DNA of 64,000 nucleotides from Oleiagrimonas sp. C23AA (GCF_011759385.1 NZ_JAARLY010000003.1:372001-436000); one strand, 5' to 3'. Shown: positions 41,196-54,812, counted from the first letter of the stretch. Notes: generated by a model from the letters alone, not told the origin. Program-made: numbers and translations.

Positions 41196-41579
41196 ATGCC
41201 TGCACGCGACTTCAAACGCAGCGACCGTGTGTCGGCCCAGCTCCGTCGTGAGCTGGGCCAGCTGGTCCATTCGGCCGTGCGTGAGTATGGTTTGCCCATG
41301 GTCAGCGTCTCCGACGTGGAAGCCACCAGTGACCTGGATGTGGCCACCGTTTGGGTGACCACACTGGCGCCGGAGGAATCCAAGGCGGCGGTCAAGGCGC
41401 TCAACGAGATGGCCAAGGAGTTCCGTCGCGAGCTGTCGCGCAGTATGCGCATTCGCCGCGTGCCGGAGCTTCGTTTCAAGTATGACGATTCGGTCGACAA
41501 GGGCGAGCGCATCGATCACCTGCTGAGCGGCCTGGACCTGGGCCCGGCAGACGCGTCGGACGAGGACGAGAACGCCTGA
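41196..41579 (+). CDS. rbfA: Ribosome-binding factor A
   Basis: The 127-residue KH-like protein binds the 30S subunit near helix 1 of 16S rRNA and assists maturation and cold adaptation. It starts with PARDFKRSDRVSAQLRRELGQLVH and has RRELSRSMRIRRVPELRFKYDDSVDKGERID, the standard RbfA blocks. AAGGAG overlaps the end of infB (41179-41184), 11 bases before the ATG. Confidence 0.95.
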   Translation: MPARDFKRSDRVSAQLRRELGQLVHSAVREYGLPMVSVSDVEATSDLDVATVWVTTLAPEESKAAVKALNEMAKEFRRELSRSMRIRRVPELRFKYDDSVDKGERIDHLLSGLDLGPADASDEDENA

Positions 41580-41630
41580 TCGGCCCGGCGCCGCGAAGGC
41601 GGCGTGCGAGGTCGATCGGCTGGTAGCACC

Positions 41631-42554
41631 ATGGCGCGATCCCGAAACCGTTCCCGCTTCCGCGATATCCACGGCATCGTCCTGCTGGACAAGCCGCTGG
41701 GCTTGAGTTCCAACCAGGCGCTGCAGCGCGTGCGTCACATCGCGCGCGCGGCCAAGGCCGGACATACCGGCAGCCTGGACCCGCTGGCGACCGGCCTGCT
41801 TCCGGTGTGCCTGGGCGAGGCGACCAAGGTCGCCGGGCATCTGCTGGGTTCGCGCAAGGCCTACGCCGCCGAGGTCAAGCTGGGTACGACCACCAGCACT
41901 GACGATGGCGAAGGCGATGTGGTCGAGCAGGCCCCGGTGCCGATGCTTGACGAGGCGAGCCTCCGCGCGGCGCTTGCGCCGTTCATCGGCACTATTTCCC
42001 AGGTGCCGCCGGCCTATTCGGCGCTCAAACGCGATGGCGTGCCGCTGTACAAGCTGGCGCGCCGCGGCGAAGTGGTCGACGTGCCGGCGCGCGAGGTGGA
42101 GATTTTCGCTATCGATCTGCTGCGCCATGACGGCGACACGCTGTGCCTGCGCGTGGAGTGTGGTTCGGGTACCTATATTCGCAGTCTGGCCCGTGATCTG
42201 GGCCAGGTGCTGGGCTGCGGCGCCCATCTGAGTGCGCTGCGCCGGCTGTGGGTGGAGCCGTTCTCGACCCCTTCCATGCTCACGCTGGAGCAGCTTGAAG
42301 CGCTGGCGAGCGAGGGCGATGCGGCACTTGAGAACATATTGCTGCCGGTCGATGCCGGGCTGGCGGGCATGCCGGCGGTGCATCTGGATGCCGAGGACAG
42401 CCGGGCCATGGCCCAAGGACAGGCGAGGGTGCGGCGTGATCTTGTGCCGGGCCTTTACCGAGTGTATGCCGACGACGGTCGGCTGCTGGCGCTGGGCGAA
42501 GTGGGCGACGATGCCCGTCTGCGCTCGCGCCGTGGTTTCAACTTGCCGGGTTAA
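41631..42554 (+). CDS. truB: tRNA pseudouridine(55) synthase
   Basis: The 307-residue enzyme makes pseudouridine 55 in the T loop of tRNAs. The catalytic Asp lies in [23 protein letters not shown]. Other motifs are the N-terminal [34 protein letters not shown] and [17 protein letters not shown]-terminal PUA-like domain follows (~245-305). The ATG at 41631 is chosen; a GTG nine codons earlier with AAGG upstream is possible. Confidence 0.95.
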   Translation: MARSRNRSRFRDIHGIVLLDKPLGLSSNQALQRVRHIARAAKAGHTGSLDPLATGLLPVCLGEATKVAGHLLGSRKAYAAEVKLGTTTSTDDGEGDVVEQAPVPMLDEASLRAALAPFIGTISQVPPAYSALKRDGVPLYKLARRGEVVDVPAREVEIFAIDLLRHDGDTLCLRVECGSGTYIRSLARDLGQVLGCGAHLSALRRLWVEPFSTPSMLTLEQLEALASEGDAALENILLPVDAGLAGMPAVHLDAEDSRAMAQGQARVRRDLVPGLYRVYADDGRLLALGEVGDDARLRSRRGFNLPG

Positions 42555-42558
42555 GCCC

Positions 42559-42588
42559 TTGTTGCAGCGCTATTCCGGCCGTTACAAT
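42559..42588 (+). promoter_or_regulatory. Candidate sigma-70 promoter for rpsO-pnp
   Basis: TTGTTG (42559-42564) and TACAAT (42583-42588) are 18 bp apart, just after truB ends; TTGCAG at 42562 gives a 15-bp alternative. Transcription from here would give a ~100-nt leader that contains the hairpin before rpsO. Confidence 0.6.
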
Positions 42589-42618
42589 AGGCTCTTACCC
42601 AAGGGCTAAAAATCAACC

Positions 42619-42681
42619 CGCGGGGTTTACACAGCTTCATCGTCCGCGGTGGCGCTGTGTAAACCTCGCGTCCTTTTTTTT
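42619..42681 (+). terminator. Long hairpin terminator or attenuator in the rpsO leader
   Basis: Two 17-nt arms (42619-42635 and 42654-42670) pair completely with a single G-T wobble around an 18-base loop. TCC and eight T follow. The rpsO Shine-Dalgarno (GAGG at 42683-42686) begins two bases after the T run. The strength and position suggest it ends truB transcription or controls rpsO by attenuation. Confidence 0.8.
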
Positions 42682-42694
42682 CGAGGAACGTAGC

Positions 42695-42964
42695 ATGTCC
42701 CTTTCTGTTGAGCAGACCAGCAAGATCATCGCCGACTACGGTCGCACCCCGAACGACACCGGCTCCACCGAAGTGCAGGTGGCCCTGCTGTCGGCCCGTA
42801 TTTCGCACCTGACCGAGCACTTCAAGTCGCACAAGCAGGACCACCACTCGCGTCGTGGTCTGCTGAAGCTGGTCAACCAGCGCAAGCGTCTTCTGGGCTA
42901 TCTCAAGTCGCGTGATCTGGAACGCTATCAGAGCCTGATCGAACGTCTCGGCCTGCGCCGTTAA
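42695..42964 (+). CDS. rpsO: 30S ribosomal protein S15
   Basis: The 89-residue protein binds the 16S rRNA three-way junction early in 30S assembly. It matches S15 from end to end, e.g. [36 protein letters not shown] and [12 protein letters not shown]. In E. coli S15 represses its own mRNA by binding a leader pseudoknot; here the leader has a different-looking long hairpin. pnp follows after 22 nt. Confidence 0.97.
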   Translation: MSLSVEQTSKIIADYGRTPNDTGSTEVQVALLSARISHLTEHFKSHKQDHHSRRGLLKLVNQRKRLLGYLKSRDLERYQSLIERLGLRR

Positions 42965-42986
42965 TCCCAGGTCAGAGGAGACCAAA

Positions 42987-45092
<2,106 letters not shown>

Positions 45093-45118
45093 GCCAGTCC
45101 CGACTGGCTGCATGAACG

Positions 45119-45157
45119 CAAGGCCCGGTGTCGGAATGACACCGGGCCTTGTCGTTT
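45119..45157 (+). terminator. Hairpin terminator after pnp
   Basis: Arms AAGGCCCGGTGTC (45120-45132) and GACACCGGGCCTT (45138-45150) pair perfectly around GGAAT. The T tract after it is weak (GTCGTTT). A smaller hairpin (AGCCAGT/ACTGGCT) lies right at the pnp stop codon. Confidence 0.7.
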
Positions 45158-45205
45158 GCGGGCCTTTGCTATGATGCTCACGGTTACCCAGACGGGAGCG
45201 CGAGC

Positions 45206-46258
45206 ATGTACGAGAAGGCCGATTTCCTCACCGATTGGCAGTCACTGGCCCAGCAGTCCTGGGATGCGTGGCTCGACTTTGCCCGACGCTCCGGTGCGCC
45301 GGTGAACGAGTCGCTGGACAACAGCGCCGCGGTCGAGCGCATGCTCGAGGGCATGCGCGGCTATTTTGGCTGGCTGCAGCGCGCCGGCGTGACGCCGCCG
45401 CCCAGTCAGGGGCCGGACTGGCAGGGCCAGTTCCGCCAGTTCATCGAGCAGGCCGGGGAGCCATTCCGCAAGATGTTCGGCAAGCTCGAAGTGCCGGGTT
45501 CGGAGATGTTCGAGCAGCAGATGAAGCGCTGGTTCGGCGCCTTGCAGGAGCCGATGTCCGAGTTGCACGACTGGCTCAAGTTGCCGACCTTCGGCTACTC
45601 GCGCGAGCACCAGCAACTGCAGCAGCGCATGCTCGGCGCCATGGCCGATTATGGCGAGCAGTTGCAGCGCTATCACGCGATGATGGCCGATGCCAACTTG
45701 AAGGGGCTGGAGCTGCTCGAGCAGCGACTGGCCGAGCACACCGATCCCGAACGCCAGATCCAGTCACTGCGCGCGCTCTATGACATGTGGGTGGATGCCG
45801 CCGAGGACGCCTACGCCAAGATCGCCATGACCGACGAGTTCCGCCAGATCTATGGCGACCTGGTCAACGCGCAGTCGCGCATGCGCGAACTTCAGCAGCG
45901 TCAGATGGCTGCCATGGGCGCGCAATGGGGCCTGCCCACGCGCGAAGAAGTCGACAGCATCGGCAAGCGCTTGCAGGAAGTGCGCCGTGAGCTGCGCGCC
46001 GCCCGTGATGAGGTCACCGCGTTGCGCGACGCGCTGGCCGAGGTGCGTGAGCAGGGTGCCGGCGGTGCTTCGGCCACCGCGCAAAAGAGTGCGGCGAAAA
46101 AGGCTGCCGGGACCCGCAGGTCGGCGTCGGCGCGCAAGAGTGCCGCCAGCAAGGCGCCCGGAAAGAAAGCGGCGACCAAGAAAGCGGCGACGAAAAAGGC
46201 CGCGCGCAAATCAGCACCGGCCAAGACCTCGTCCGCGCGACGCAGTGCCAAACGTTGA
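45206..46258 (+). CDS. phaE: Class III poly(R)-hydroxyalkanoic acid synthase subunit PhaE
   Basis: The 350-residue protein is the non-catalytic partner of class III PHA synthase. PhaE features include the N-terminal TDWQSLAQQSWDAW and the helical middle with GYSREHQQLQQRML and DPERQIQSLRALYDMWVDAAEDAYAKIAMTDEF. A coiled coil follows at ~250-282. From residue ~291 to the end the chain is almost only Lys, Ala, Ser, Arg and Thr, with repeated AATKKAA units like histone H1 tails. The start at 45206 follows GGGAGCG. phaC lies 41 nt downstream. Confidence 0.9.
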   Translation: MYEKADFLTDWQSLAQQSWDAWLDFARRSGAPVNESLDNSAAVERMLEGMRGYFGWLQRAGVTPPPSQGPDWQGQFRQFIEQAGEPFRKMFGKLEVPGSEMFEQQMKRWFGALQEPMSELHDWLKLPTFGYSREHQQLQQRMLGAMADYGEQLQRYHAMMADANLKGLELLEQRLAEHTDPERQIQSLRALYDMWVDAAEDAYAKIAMTDEFRQIYGDLVNAQSRMRELQQRQMAAMGAQWGLPTREEVDSIGKRLQEVRRELRAARDEVTALRDALAEVREQGAGGASATAQKSAAKKAAGTRRSASARKSAASKAPGKKAATKKAATKKAARKSAPAKTSSARRSAKR

Positions 46259-46299
46259 GCCGTCCATCCGTTTAGATGTCCCAGCCTCAAGGAGCGTGC

Positions 46300-47370
46300 A
46301 TGTTCTCCCCGTTGCAACTTGACCCCCAGCACATGGTCGAGGAGATGGCCGCGTTCCAGCGCAAGCTGGCCGAAGGTTTGCCCGTGCTTAAGCATCTGGA
46401 CGAGGCCCATTACGGCGCCACACCGCACGAGGCGGTCTATCGTGAGGACAAGCTGACGCTGTATCACTTCCAAGGCGATACCAAGCCCAGCGCAAAGACG
46501 CCCATCCTGATCTGCTATGCGCTGGTCAACACGCCCTGGATGGTCGACCTGCAGCCCGATCGCTCGCTGGTCGCCAACTTGCTGGCCCAGGGCGAGGATG
46601 TCTACCTGATCGACTGGGGCTATCCCGATGGTGCCGACCGCTGGCTGACCATGGATGATTACATCAACGGATACCTGGACCGCTGCGTCGATGTGGTGCG
46701 CAAGCGACACGGCCTGGATGCCATCAATCTGCTGGGTATCTGCCAGGGCGGCACATTTTCGCTGTGCTACACCGCCCTGCATGGCGAGAAGGTGCGCAAC
46801 CTGTTGACCATGGTCACGCCGGTGGACTTCAAGACGCCGGACAACATGCTCTCGTCCTGGGTGCAACACATGGATGTGGACCTGTTTGTCGACAGCTGGC
46901 GCAACATTCCGGCCGACCTGATCAATGCCTGCTATCTGATGCTCAAGCCGGTGCGCCTGAATCAGCAAAAATACGTGGCGCTGGTTGATATTTTGAATAA
47001 TCCCACGCAGATGGAAAATTTTCTGCGCATGGAGAAATGGATTTTCGACTCGCCCGATCAGGCCGGTGAAACCTTCCGCCAGTTCGTGAAGGACTTCTAC
47101 CAGGGCAACAAGCTGATCATGGGCGAGGTGGAGCTGGGCGGAAGGCAGGTGAATCTGCGCGATATCCATTGTCCGGTGCTGAATATCTTTGCCAAGCAGG
47201 ATCATCTGGTGCCGCCGGCCGCATCCAGGGCCATGCAAAAGTACATTGGCACCGACGACTATCAGCAACTGGCGTTTCGTGGTGGTCACATCGGCATCTA
47301 CGTCTCCGGACGGGCGCAGCGTGAGGTGCCAACGGCCATCCACGCCTGGCTGGCCGAGCGCGATCACTGA
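46300..47370 (+). CDS. phaC: Class III poly(R)-hydroxyalkanoic acid synthase subunit PhaC
   Basis: The 356-residue alpha/beta-hydrolase polymerises hydroxyacyl-CoA into PHA storage granules together with PhaE. The triad is Cys148 in GICQGG, Asp301 in KQDHLVPP and His330 in GGHIGIYVS; this matches Cys149/Asp302/His331 of the Allochromatium vinosum enzyme almost number for number. The length is typical of class III. AAGGAG at 46289-46294 fixes the ATG at 46300 over an in-frame ATG at 46276. No phaA or phaB is nearby. Confidence 0.94.
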   Translation: MFSPLQLDPQHMVEEMAAFQRKLAEGLPVLKHLDEAHYGATPHEAVYREDKLTLYHFQGDTKPSAKTPILICYALVNTPWMVDLQPDRSLVANLLAQGEDVYLIDWGYPDGADRWLTMDDYINGYLDRCVDVVRKRHGLDAINLLGICQGGTFSLCYTALHGEKVRNLLTMVTPVDFKTPDNMLSSWVQHMDVDLFVDSWRNIPADLINACYLMLKPVRLNQQKYVALVDILNNPTQMENFLRMEKWIFDSPDQAGETFRQFVKDFYQGNKLIMGEVELGGRQVNLRDIHCPVLNIFAKQDHLVPPAASRAMQKYIGTDDYQQLAFRGGHIGIYVSGRAQREVPTAIHAWLAERDH

Positions 47371-47659
47371 AAGTCCCTGGTAAGGACTCAAGGAGTGGAC
47401 CGCCTATGAGCGGTTTCATGTTTCTGTAGGTCGAGGCGATGTGCGCCGCCGTTTCACCTGGGCGCCTCACTCAACGATGCCACTTCGGGGGCTCTTGGCC
47501 CGGGCGCAGGTTCGGTGCAGGCGTTGTACGCGCTTTCACTCAATGCTCAAGACCACGGTGCCGGTATATGGGCGTGACTGACAACGTTGACCGTACCCGC
47601 AAGTTCGGTGCGACCAGAACGCGAGCGCACCGTATTTTCGCCATGGAGACCGCAACGGC
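47371..47659. other. Gap between phaC and the HAD gene
   Basis: In this 289-nt stretch I see no convincing coding frame. A short stem (ACCGC/GCGGT near 47408-47423) followed by scattered T could be a weak terminator of phaEC. The promoter for the HAD gene must lie in the second half, but no clear -35/-10 pair stands out. Confidence 0.4.
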
Positions 47660-48292
47660 ATGAGCCATTCGACCGGCAGGGAGCTGGCACTGTTCGACTT
47701 TGACGGCACGCTGACCGACGCCGAAAGCTTCGGGCCATTTCTTGAGTATGTGGTGCCGCGTTGGCGTCGTTGGCTGGTCATTGCTTTGGTGGCGCCGGTG
47801 GTGCTGGCCTATCGCCGTGGTTGGCTGGGCGGCGTGCCGACCCGTGCGGTGCTGACCTTTTTCTGCCTGGGCGGCTATCCGGTGGCACGCTTCCGGCGCG
47901 CAGCACAGTCGTTTTGCCGGCAGTGGGTGGATGCCCATCTTCGCCCCGAGACCCTGGCGCAGTTGCGTACCCATCAACACGCCGGCCACCGCGTGGTGGT
48001 GGTGTCGGGCAATTTCGAGTGGCTGCTCGCACCCTGGTGCCGCGCCCACGGCGTCGAGCTACTGGCCTCACGCTTGCAGGTATCCGGGCGTCGGTTGAGC
48101 GGCCGCTATCTGGGACCGCAATGCGTGGGCGATCACAAGGCGGCGCGCCTGCGTGAGCATCTTGACTTGGAGGACTTTGCCTGCGTGCACGCCTATGGCG
48201 ATACCGCCGAGGATGCCGCCTTGCTGGCGCTGGCCCATCGGCGCACCTATCGTGGCGAGCCAGTGGTCCAGGGCAGGCCGCTGCCGGCCTGA
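47660..48292 (+). CDS. HAD-IB family phosphatase
   Basis: The 210-residue protein has the HAD motifs: Asp13-x-Asp15 in [10 protein letters not shown], the motif II Ser in [10 protein letters not shown], a Lys in GDHKAARL, and [11 protein letters not shown] with the metal-binding Asp pair. The alpha-helical cap between motifs I and II ([27 protein letters not shown]) places it in subfamily IB, with phosphoserine phosphatase-like and CicA-like proteins. This cap is unusually hydrophobic and may contact the membrane. The substrate is unknown. Confidence 0.85.
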   Translation: MSHSTGRELALFDFDGTLTDAESFGPFLEYVVPRWRRWLVIALVAPVVLAYRRGWLGGVPTRAVLTFFCLGGYPVARFRRAAQSFCRQWVDAHLRPETLAQLRTHQHAGHRVVVVSGNFEWLLAPWCRAHGVELLASRLQVSGRRLSGRYLGPQCVGDHKAARLREHLDLEDFACVHAYGDTAEDAALLALAHRRTYRGEPVVQGRPLPA

Positions 48293-48350
48293 CGAAGTGC
48301 GCCACAGCCGCCATAATGGTGGCGATTTCCGCTTAGCGTGCCATGCCCCG

Positions 48351-49370
48351 ATGACCGACACCGCCGCCTCCCACGACTCCATCCGCGCCCTGAAATGGCA
48401 GGGCGATCACTTGCGCCTGCTTGATCAGCGCAAGCTGCCGCAACGTACCGAGTGGGTCGATTGCACCGATAGCCAGGCGGTGGTGCAGGCGATCAAGGAT
48501 CTGGTGGTGCGCGGTGCGCCGGCGATCGGCATTGCCGCGGCCTGGGGCGTGGTACTGGCCGCCCAGCAGGGCGCGGATATGGACGAGGCGCTGTTGGCGC
48601 TGCGCGCCGCCCGTCCCACCGCCGTCAATCTGATGTGGGCGCTCGATCGCATGCGCGCCCGCATTGCCGCCGGTGCCGATGCGCAGGCGCTGGCTGTCGA
48701 AGCGCAGGCCATCCAGGATGAGGATCTGGCCGCCAACCGGCATATGGGGCAATTGGGTGCGGCCCTGATCGCGCCGGGCTCGGGCGTGATGACCCACTGC
48801 AATACCGGCTCGCTGGCATGCGCAGGTTTCGGTACCGCGCTGGGCGTGATTCGCGCCGGTGTCTCGGCCGGGCGTATCGCCGAAGTTTTCGCCGGTGAAA
48901 CCCGGCCCTGGTTGCAGGGCGCGCGCCTGACCATGTGGGAACTGGTCAACGATGGCATCCCGGCACAACTGGTGGCCGATTCGGCTGCCGCCCATCTGAT
49001 GAAGAGCGGCAAGGTGCAGTGGGTGATCGTCGGTGCCGACCGCATCGCCGCCAACGGCGATACCGCCAACAAGATTGGTACCTATCAGCTGGCCATCGCG
49101 GCGCGCCATCACGGCGTGAAGTTCATGGTGGTGGCGCCGTCCTCCACGGTGGACATGGCGACGGCCGACGGCGAGGCGATCGAGATCGAGCTGCGCGAAC
49201 CCAGCGAGCTGCTGGGCTACGGCGGTACGCGCACCGTGGTCGAGGGCGCGCGGGCCTGGAATCCGGTATTCGATGTGACGCCGGCGAATCTGATCGATGC
49301 CATTGTCACCGAGCGTGGAGTGATCGAGCAGCCCGATGCGCTGCGCATGCAAGCCCTTTTCGGCGCATGA
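48351..49370 (+). CDS. mtnA: S-methyl-5-thioribose-1-phosphate isomerase
   Basis: The 339-residue enzyme isomerises methylthioribose 1-phosphate to the ribulose form in methionine salvage. It has the VRGAPAIG loop and the catalytic residues Cys150 (THCNTG) and Asp230 ([10 protein letters not shown]), equivalent to Cys160 and Asp240 in B. subtilis. Phosphate-binding and dimer motifs also match. The ATG at 48351 begins the conserved region. Its last four bases overlap the gtrA-like gene. No other mtn genes are in the window. Confidence 0.93.
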   Translation: MTDTAASHDSIRALKWQGDHLRLLDQRKLPQRTEWVDCTDSQAVVQAIKDLVVRGAPAIGIAAAWGVVLAAQQGADMDEALLALRAARPTAVNLMWALDRMRARIAAGADAQALAVEAQAIQDEDLAANRHMGQLGAALIAPGSGVMTHCNTGSLACAGFGTALGVIRAGVSAGRIAEVFAGETRPWLQGARLTMWELVNDGIPAQLVADSAAAHLMKSGKVQWVIVGADRIAANGDTANKIGTYQLAIAARHHGVKFMVVAPSSTVDMATADGEAIEIELREPSELLGYGGTRTVVEGARAWNPVFDVTPANLIDAIVTERGVIEQPDALRMQALFGA

Positions 49371-49774
49371 GACTCAAGCACGAGCTGGGCTGGTTCTTTG
49401 TCGGCGGAGTCATTGGCTTTGTCGTCGATGCCGGCGTGGTGCAGTCACTGGTGGCCTTTGCCGATTGGGATCCGTACCTGGCGCGTGTGGTGTCGTTCCT
49501 GTGTGCGGCCAGTGCCACCTGGGTGTTCAACCGCTCGTTCACTTTTGCGCATCGACGCAGCGGCGGCGCGGCGTCGGAGTGGGGGCGCTGGCTGGCGGTG
49601 ATGGGCGTCGGCGCGCTGGTCAACTACGGCACCTACGCGCTGGTGTTATGGCTGTGGCCGCTGGCTCACCACTGGCCGGTGCTGGGTGTGGCAGCCGGTT
49701 CCGTGGTGGCGGCCGGACTCAATTTTGCCGGGGCTCGGGCATGGGTTTTCACAGGCGTCAAAACGTCTTCGTAA
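49367..49774 (+). CDS. GtrA family membrane protein
   Basis: The 135-residue protein has four predicted membrane helices and the GtrA signatures [41 protein letters not shown] and [15 protein letters not shown]. Family members help move lipid-linked sugars across the inner membrane for O-antigen or wall modification. The ATGA overlap with mtnA suggests coupled translation, but no glycosyltransferase is next to it, so the partner is unknown. Confidence 0.88.
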   Translation: MRLKHELGWFFVGGVIGFVVDAGVVQSLVAFADWDPYLARVVSFLCAASATWVFNRSFTFAHRRSGGAASEWGRWLAVMGVGALVNYGTYALVLWLWPLAHHWPVLGVAAGSVVAAGLNFAGARAWVFTGVKTSS

Positions 49775-49820
49775 CTAGCTGAAATAGAAAGAAAAATTAG
49801 GGGAATTAATGACGCTTTTG

Positions 49821-49868
49821 TGATATACTCCGAGGGATTGTTCCCGACGCCTTGTCCGGCACGGACAA
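49821..49868 (+). promoter_or_regulatory. Candidate gyrA promoter and leader hairpin
   Basis: An extended -10 box, TGATATACT (TATACT at 49824-49829), follows an AT-rich tract (49775-49820), with no clear -35. About 25 bp on, a short perfect hairpin (TTGTCCG/CGGACAA, 49852-49868) lies in the leader. The A+T-rich promoter fits the supercoiling-sensitive control known for gyrA, which is inference here. Confidence 0.55.
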
Positions 49869-49913
49869 AAGCGCGCGACGGGCCCCAAACTCAGTAGTCA
49901 CGGAAGCCATTCG

Positions 49914-52589
<2,676 letters not shown>

Positions 52590-52617
52590 GACCCATCACT
52601 GAGGCGGTGCCTTAAGT

Positions 52618-52656
52618 GAAAAAAAGCCCCGGTTTCGGCCGGGGCTTTTTTGTTTT
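52618..52656 (+). terminator. Rho-independent terminator after gyrA
   Basis: The stem AAAAAGCCCCGG/CCGGGGCTTTTT with a six-base loop and a long T run works in both directions and separates gyrA from the convergent peroxiredoxin gene. Confidence 0.88.
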
Positions 52657-52705
52657 TCGCGTCGGTCGAATGACCGGCGCTTGAGACGTTGCCAGTGAAA
52701 GCGCC

Positions 52706-53191
52706 TCAGAGCGCGTCGAGCGTTGCCAGCATGGCTTCGGCGGCCGACACGCGAAATTCGCCTGGCGCTTCCACGTTCAGAGCCTTGACGATGCCGTTAT
52801 CGGCATACAGGGCAAAGCGACGGGCACGCACGCCCATGCCAAAGCCGGTGCCATCCATCTCCAGCCCCAGCGCGCGGGTGAACTCGGCATTGCCGTCGGC
52901 CAGCATGATCAGGTCGTCCGGTGCCTGCTGCGAGGCCGCCCAGGCCTTGAGCACAAAGGCATCGTTCACTGCCAGGCAGACCACCTCGATGCCGCGCTCG
53001 CGAAACGCGGGCATGGCCTTGATGTAACCGGGCAGGTGCTTGGAGCTGCAGGTCGGGGTGAAGGCTCCGGGTACGGCAAACAGCACCACCTTTTTGCCAG
53101 CGAACACGGCCTGGGTGTCGGTGCACTGGATGTCGTCGCCGACGCGGTTGAACTGCGCCGCGGGCAGCGCTTGGCCTATCTGGATCGTCAT
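52706..53191 (-). CDS. Peroxiredoxin, Prx5 type
   Basis: The 161-residue thiol peroxidase has peroxidatic Cys48 in VPGAFTPTCSSKHLPGY, the Prx5 signature, with the preceding Thr and a later Arg (GVRARRFALY). It reduces hydroperoxides with thioredoxin or glutaredoxin/glutathione; no glutaredoxin domain is fused. The start at 53191 is the conserved one; the frame upstream is non-coding. It is divergent from hsp20 with ~130 nt between them. Confidence 0.92.
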   Translation of the reverse strand: MTIQIGQALPAAQFNRVGDDIQCTDTQAVFAGKKVVLFAVPGAFTPTCSSKHLPGYIKAMPAFRERGIEVVCLAVNDAFVLKAWAASQQAPDDLIMLADGNAEFTRALGLEMDGTGFGMGVRARRFALYADNGIVKALNVEAPGEFRVSAAEAMLATLDAL

Positions 53192-53246
53192 GAAAATCTC
53201 TCGTCGCCTGTGGGATTGAACGGGCTTTAAATAAAAGTCCAAAGTA

Positions 53247-53274
53247 CTTGAAAAGCAGGGGCTTGAACCTATCT
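53247..53274 (+). promoter_or_regulatory. Sigma-32-like heat-shock promoter of hsp20
   Basis: CTTGAAA (53247-53253) is a perfect -35 for the heat-shock sigma factor. ACCTATCT lies 13 bp downstream (53267-53274) and matches CCCCATNT at most key positions. It sits about 50 nt before the hsp20 start. Confidence 0.6.
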
Positions 53275-53324
53275 TTCTGGGCAGACGGCCATGGGGCCGA
53301 GCCTGATTGAAAGGAGACATCGTC

Positions 53325-53777
53325 ATGAGTATCACACGCTATCAGCCGTGGACTGCACGTGCCGGCCTGCAAGACGAGATCAAGCAGGTGTTCGATCGTT
53401 TCTTCAATGCCGAGGAAGGTGACCAGTCCAATGTGGTGACCAGCCAATGGGCGCCGCGCGTGGACATTCGCGAGGAGGACAGCCGCTTTGTCATCTTCGC
53501 CGACATTCCCGGTGTGAACCCGGCCGATATCGAGGTCAACATGGACAAAGGCATTCTGTCCATCAAGGGCGAGCGCCAGAATGAGGTCAAGGAAGGCGAA
53601 GGCAACTTTACCCGCGTGGAGCGTTCGCACGGTGCGTTCTACCGGCGCTTTGCGCTGCCCGACAGCGCCGACGCCGAAGGCATCACCGCCAGCGGGCGCC
53701 ATGGCGTGCTGGAAATCGTGATTCCCAAGCGCCCGGCGGCCACCCCGCGTCGCATTCAGATCAAGACCGCCGAGTAA
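53325..53777 (+). CDS. Hsp20/alpha-crystallin family small heat-shock protein
   Basis: The 150-residue ATP-independent chaperone has a central alpha-crystallin domain (~38-135; WAPRVDIREEDSRFVIFADIPGV to HGVLEIVIPKR) and a C-terminal IQI motif used for oligomer assembly. It holds unfolding proteins in the cytoplasm during heat stress. AAGGAG at 53311-53316 fixes the ATG at 53325. cbpA follows after 126 nt, with a 12-bp hairpin in between. Confidence 0.93.
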   Translation: MSITRYQPWTARAGLQDEIKQVFDRFFNAEEGDQSNVVTSQWAPRVDIREEDSRFVIFADIPGVNPADIEVNMDKGILSIKGERQNEVKEGEGNFTRVERSHGAFYRRFALPDSADAEGITASGRHGVLEIVIPKRPAATPRRIQIKTAE

Positions 53778-53810
53778 CTCACATCCGGTGCCAGACACCG
53801 AGGTCGGGCA

Positions 53811-53845
53811 GCGGCCCGCGGCGGGGATCACCTGCCGTGGGCCGC
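53811..53845. repeat. Hairpin between hsp20 and cbpA
   Basis: Arms GCGGCCCGCGGC (53811-53822) and GCCGTGGGCCGC (53834-53845) pair over 12 bp with one wobble. With no T run it is more likely an mRNA-stabilising or partial-termination hairpin than a full terminator. Confidence 0.5.
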
Positions 53846-53903
53846 ATGCTTTGTGAGAAGCGGCCAAGCGGCGATAATCAGCGTATCTGCGCAAGGGGTG
53901 AGC

Positions 53904-54812
53904 ATGGAATTTAAGGATTACTACGACACGCTGGGTGTCAGCAACGACGCCAGCGATGCCGACATCAAGACCGCCTACCGCAAGCTGGCGCGCAAATATC
54001 ATCCCGACCGCAACAAGGAGGCCGGGGCCGAAGACAAGTTCAAGGCCGTCAGCGAAGCCTACGAGGCGCTGAAGGACCCGGAACGTCGGCGTGCCTATGA
54101 CGAACTTCGCGCCGGTGGCTTCCGCGGTGGCGACCAGTTCCGACCGCCGCCGGGTTGGGGCCAGCAGGGTAGCGCCGGTCCCGGTGCGGCCGGCTTTGAT
54201 TTTGGCGGCGGTGGCGACTTCAGCGACTTCTTTGAAAGCCTGTTCGGCGCCGGTCGGGCGCGAGGATCGCGCGGTCCGGCCCGTGGCCGCGACACCCAGG
54301 CGCGAATCCAGATTGATCTTGGCACGGCTTATTCCGGTGGCCGCACCCGCGTCTCTCTGGCCGACAGCCATGGCGGCGAGCGCGTGCTGGAAGTGAAGAT
54401 TCCGGCCGGTATCCTGCCGGGGCAGACCATTCGCCTGGCCGGGCAGGGCAGCCCCGGCATGCAGGGCGCGCCGGCTGGCGACCTGCTGCTGGAAATCGGT
54501 ATCCGCGAGCACCCCAAGTTCGCACTGGACGGCCGCAACGTGCTGCACACGTTGAACATCGCGCCCTGGGAAGCGGCGTTGGGTGGCAAGGTGCCGGTGC
54601 CAACCCTGGGCGGCACCGTCGAGCTCAACATTCCGGCCGGTTCGCAGACGGGGCGCAAGCTGCGCCTGAAAGGTCGCGGTATGCCCGGCAGGGTGGCCGG
54701 TGACCAGATTGTCACGCTGGCCGTACAGGTGCCGGAGGTGGCGTCGGACAAGGAACGCAAGGCGTTTGAAAAACTGCGCGACGTGTTCAGCCAGTACGAC
54801 CCGCGCGCCTGA
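53904..54812 (+). CDS. cbpA: Curved-DNA-binding protein CbpA / DnaJ-class co-chaperone
   Basis: The 302-residue protein has an N-terminal J domain with the HPD motif (ARKYHPDRN, ~33), a Gly/Phe-rich linker (~75-115; FDFGGGGDFSDFFESLFG) and a C-terminal substrate-binding domain. It has no Cys-rich zinc finger, so it is of the CbpA (type II) kind rather than DnaJ. It stimulates DnaK and may bind curved DNA. The start at 53904 follows AAGGGG. Placing it behind hsp20 suggests shared stress control. Confidence 0.9.
   Translation: MEFKDYYDTLGVSNDASDADIKTAYRKLARKYHPDRNKEAGAEDKFKAVSEAYEALKDPERRRAYDELRAGGFRGGDQFRPPPGWGQQGSAGPGAAGFDFGGGGDFSDFFESLFGAGRARGSRGPARGRDTQARIQIDLGTAYSGGRTRVSLADSHGGERVLEVKIPAGILPGQTIRLAGQGSPGMQGAPAGDLLLEIGIREHPKFALDGRNVLHTLNIAPWEAALGGKVPVPTLGGTVELNIPAGSQTGRKLRLKGRGMPGRVAGDQIVTLAVQVPEVASDKERKAFEKLRDVFSQYDPRA

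Noticed and set aside
47408-47425. Short stem after phaC as a terminator
   Set aside because: Only about five base pairs and an interrupted T tract; too weak to list as a terminator on its own.
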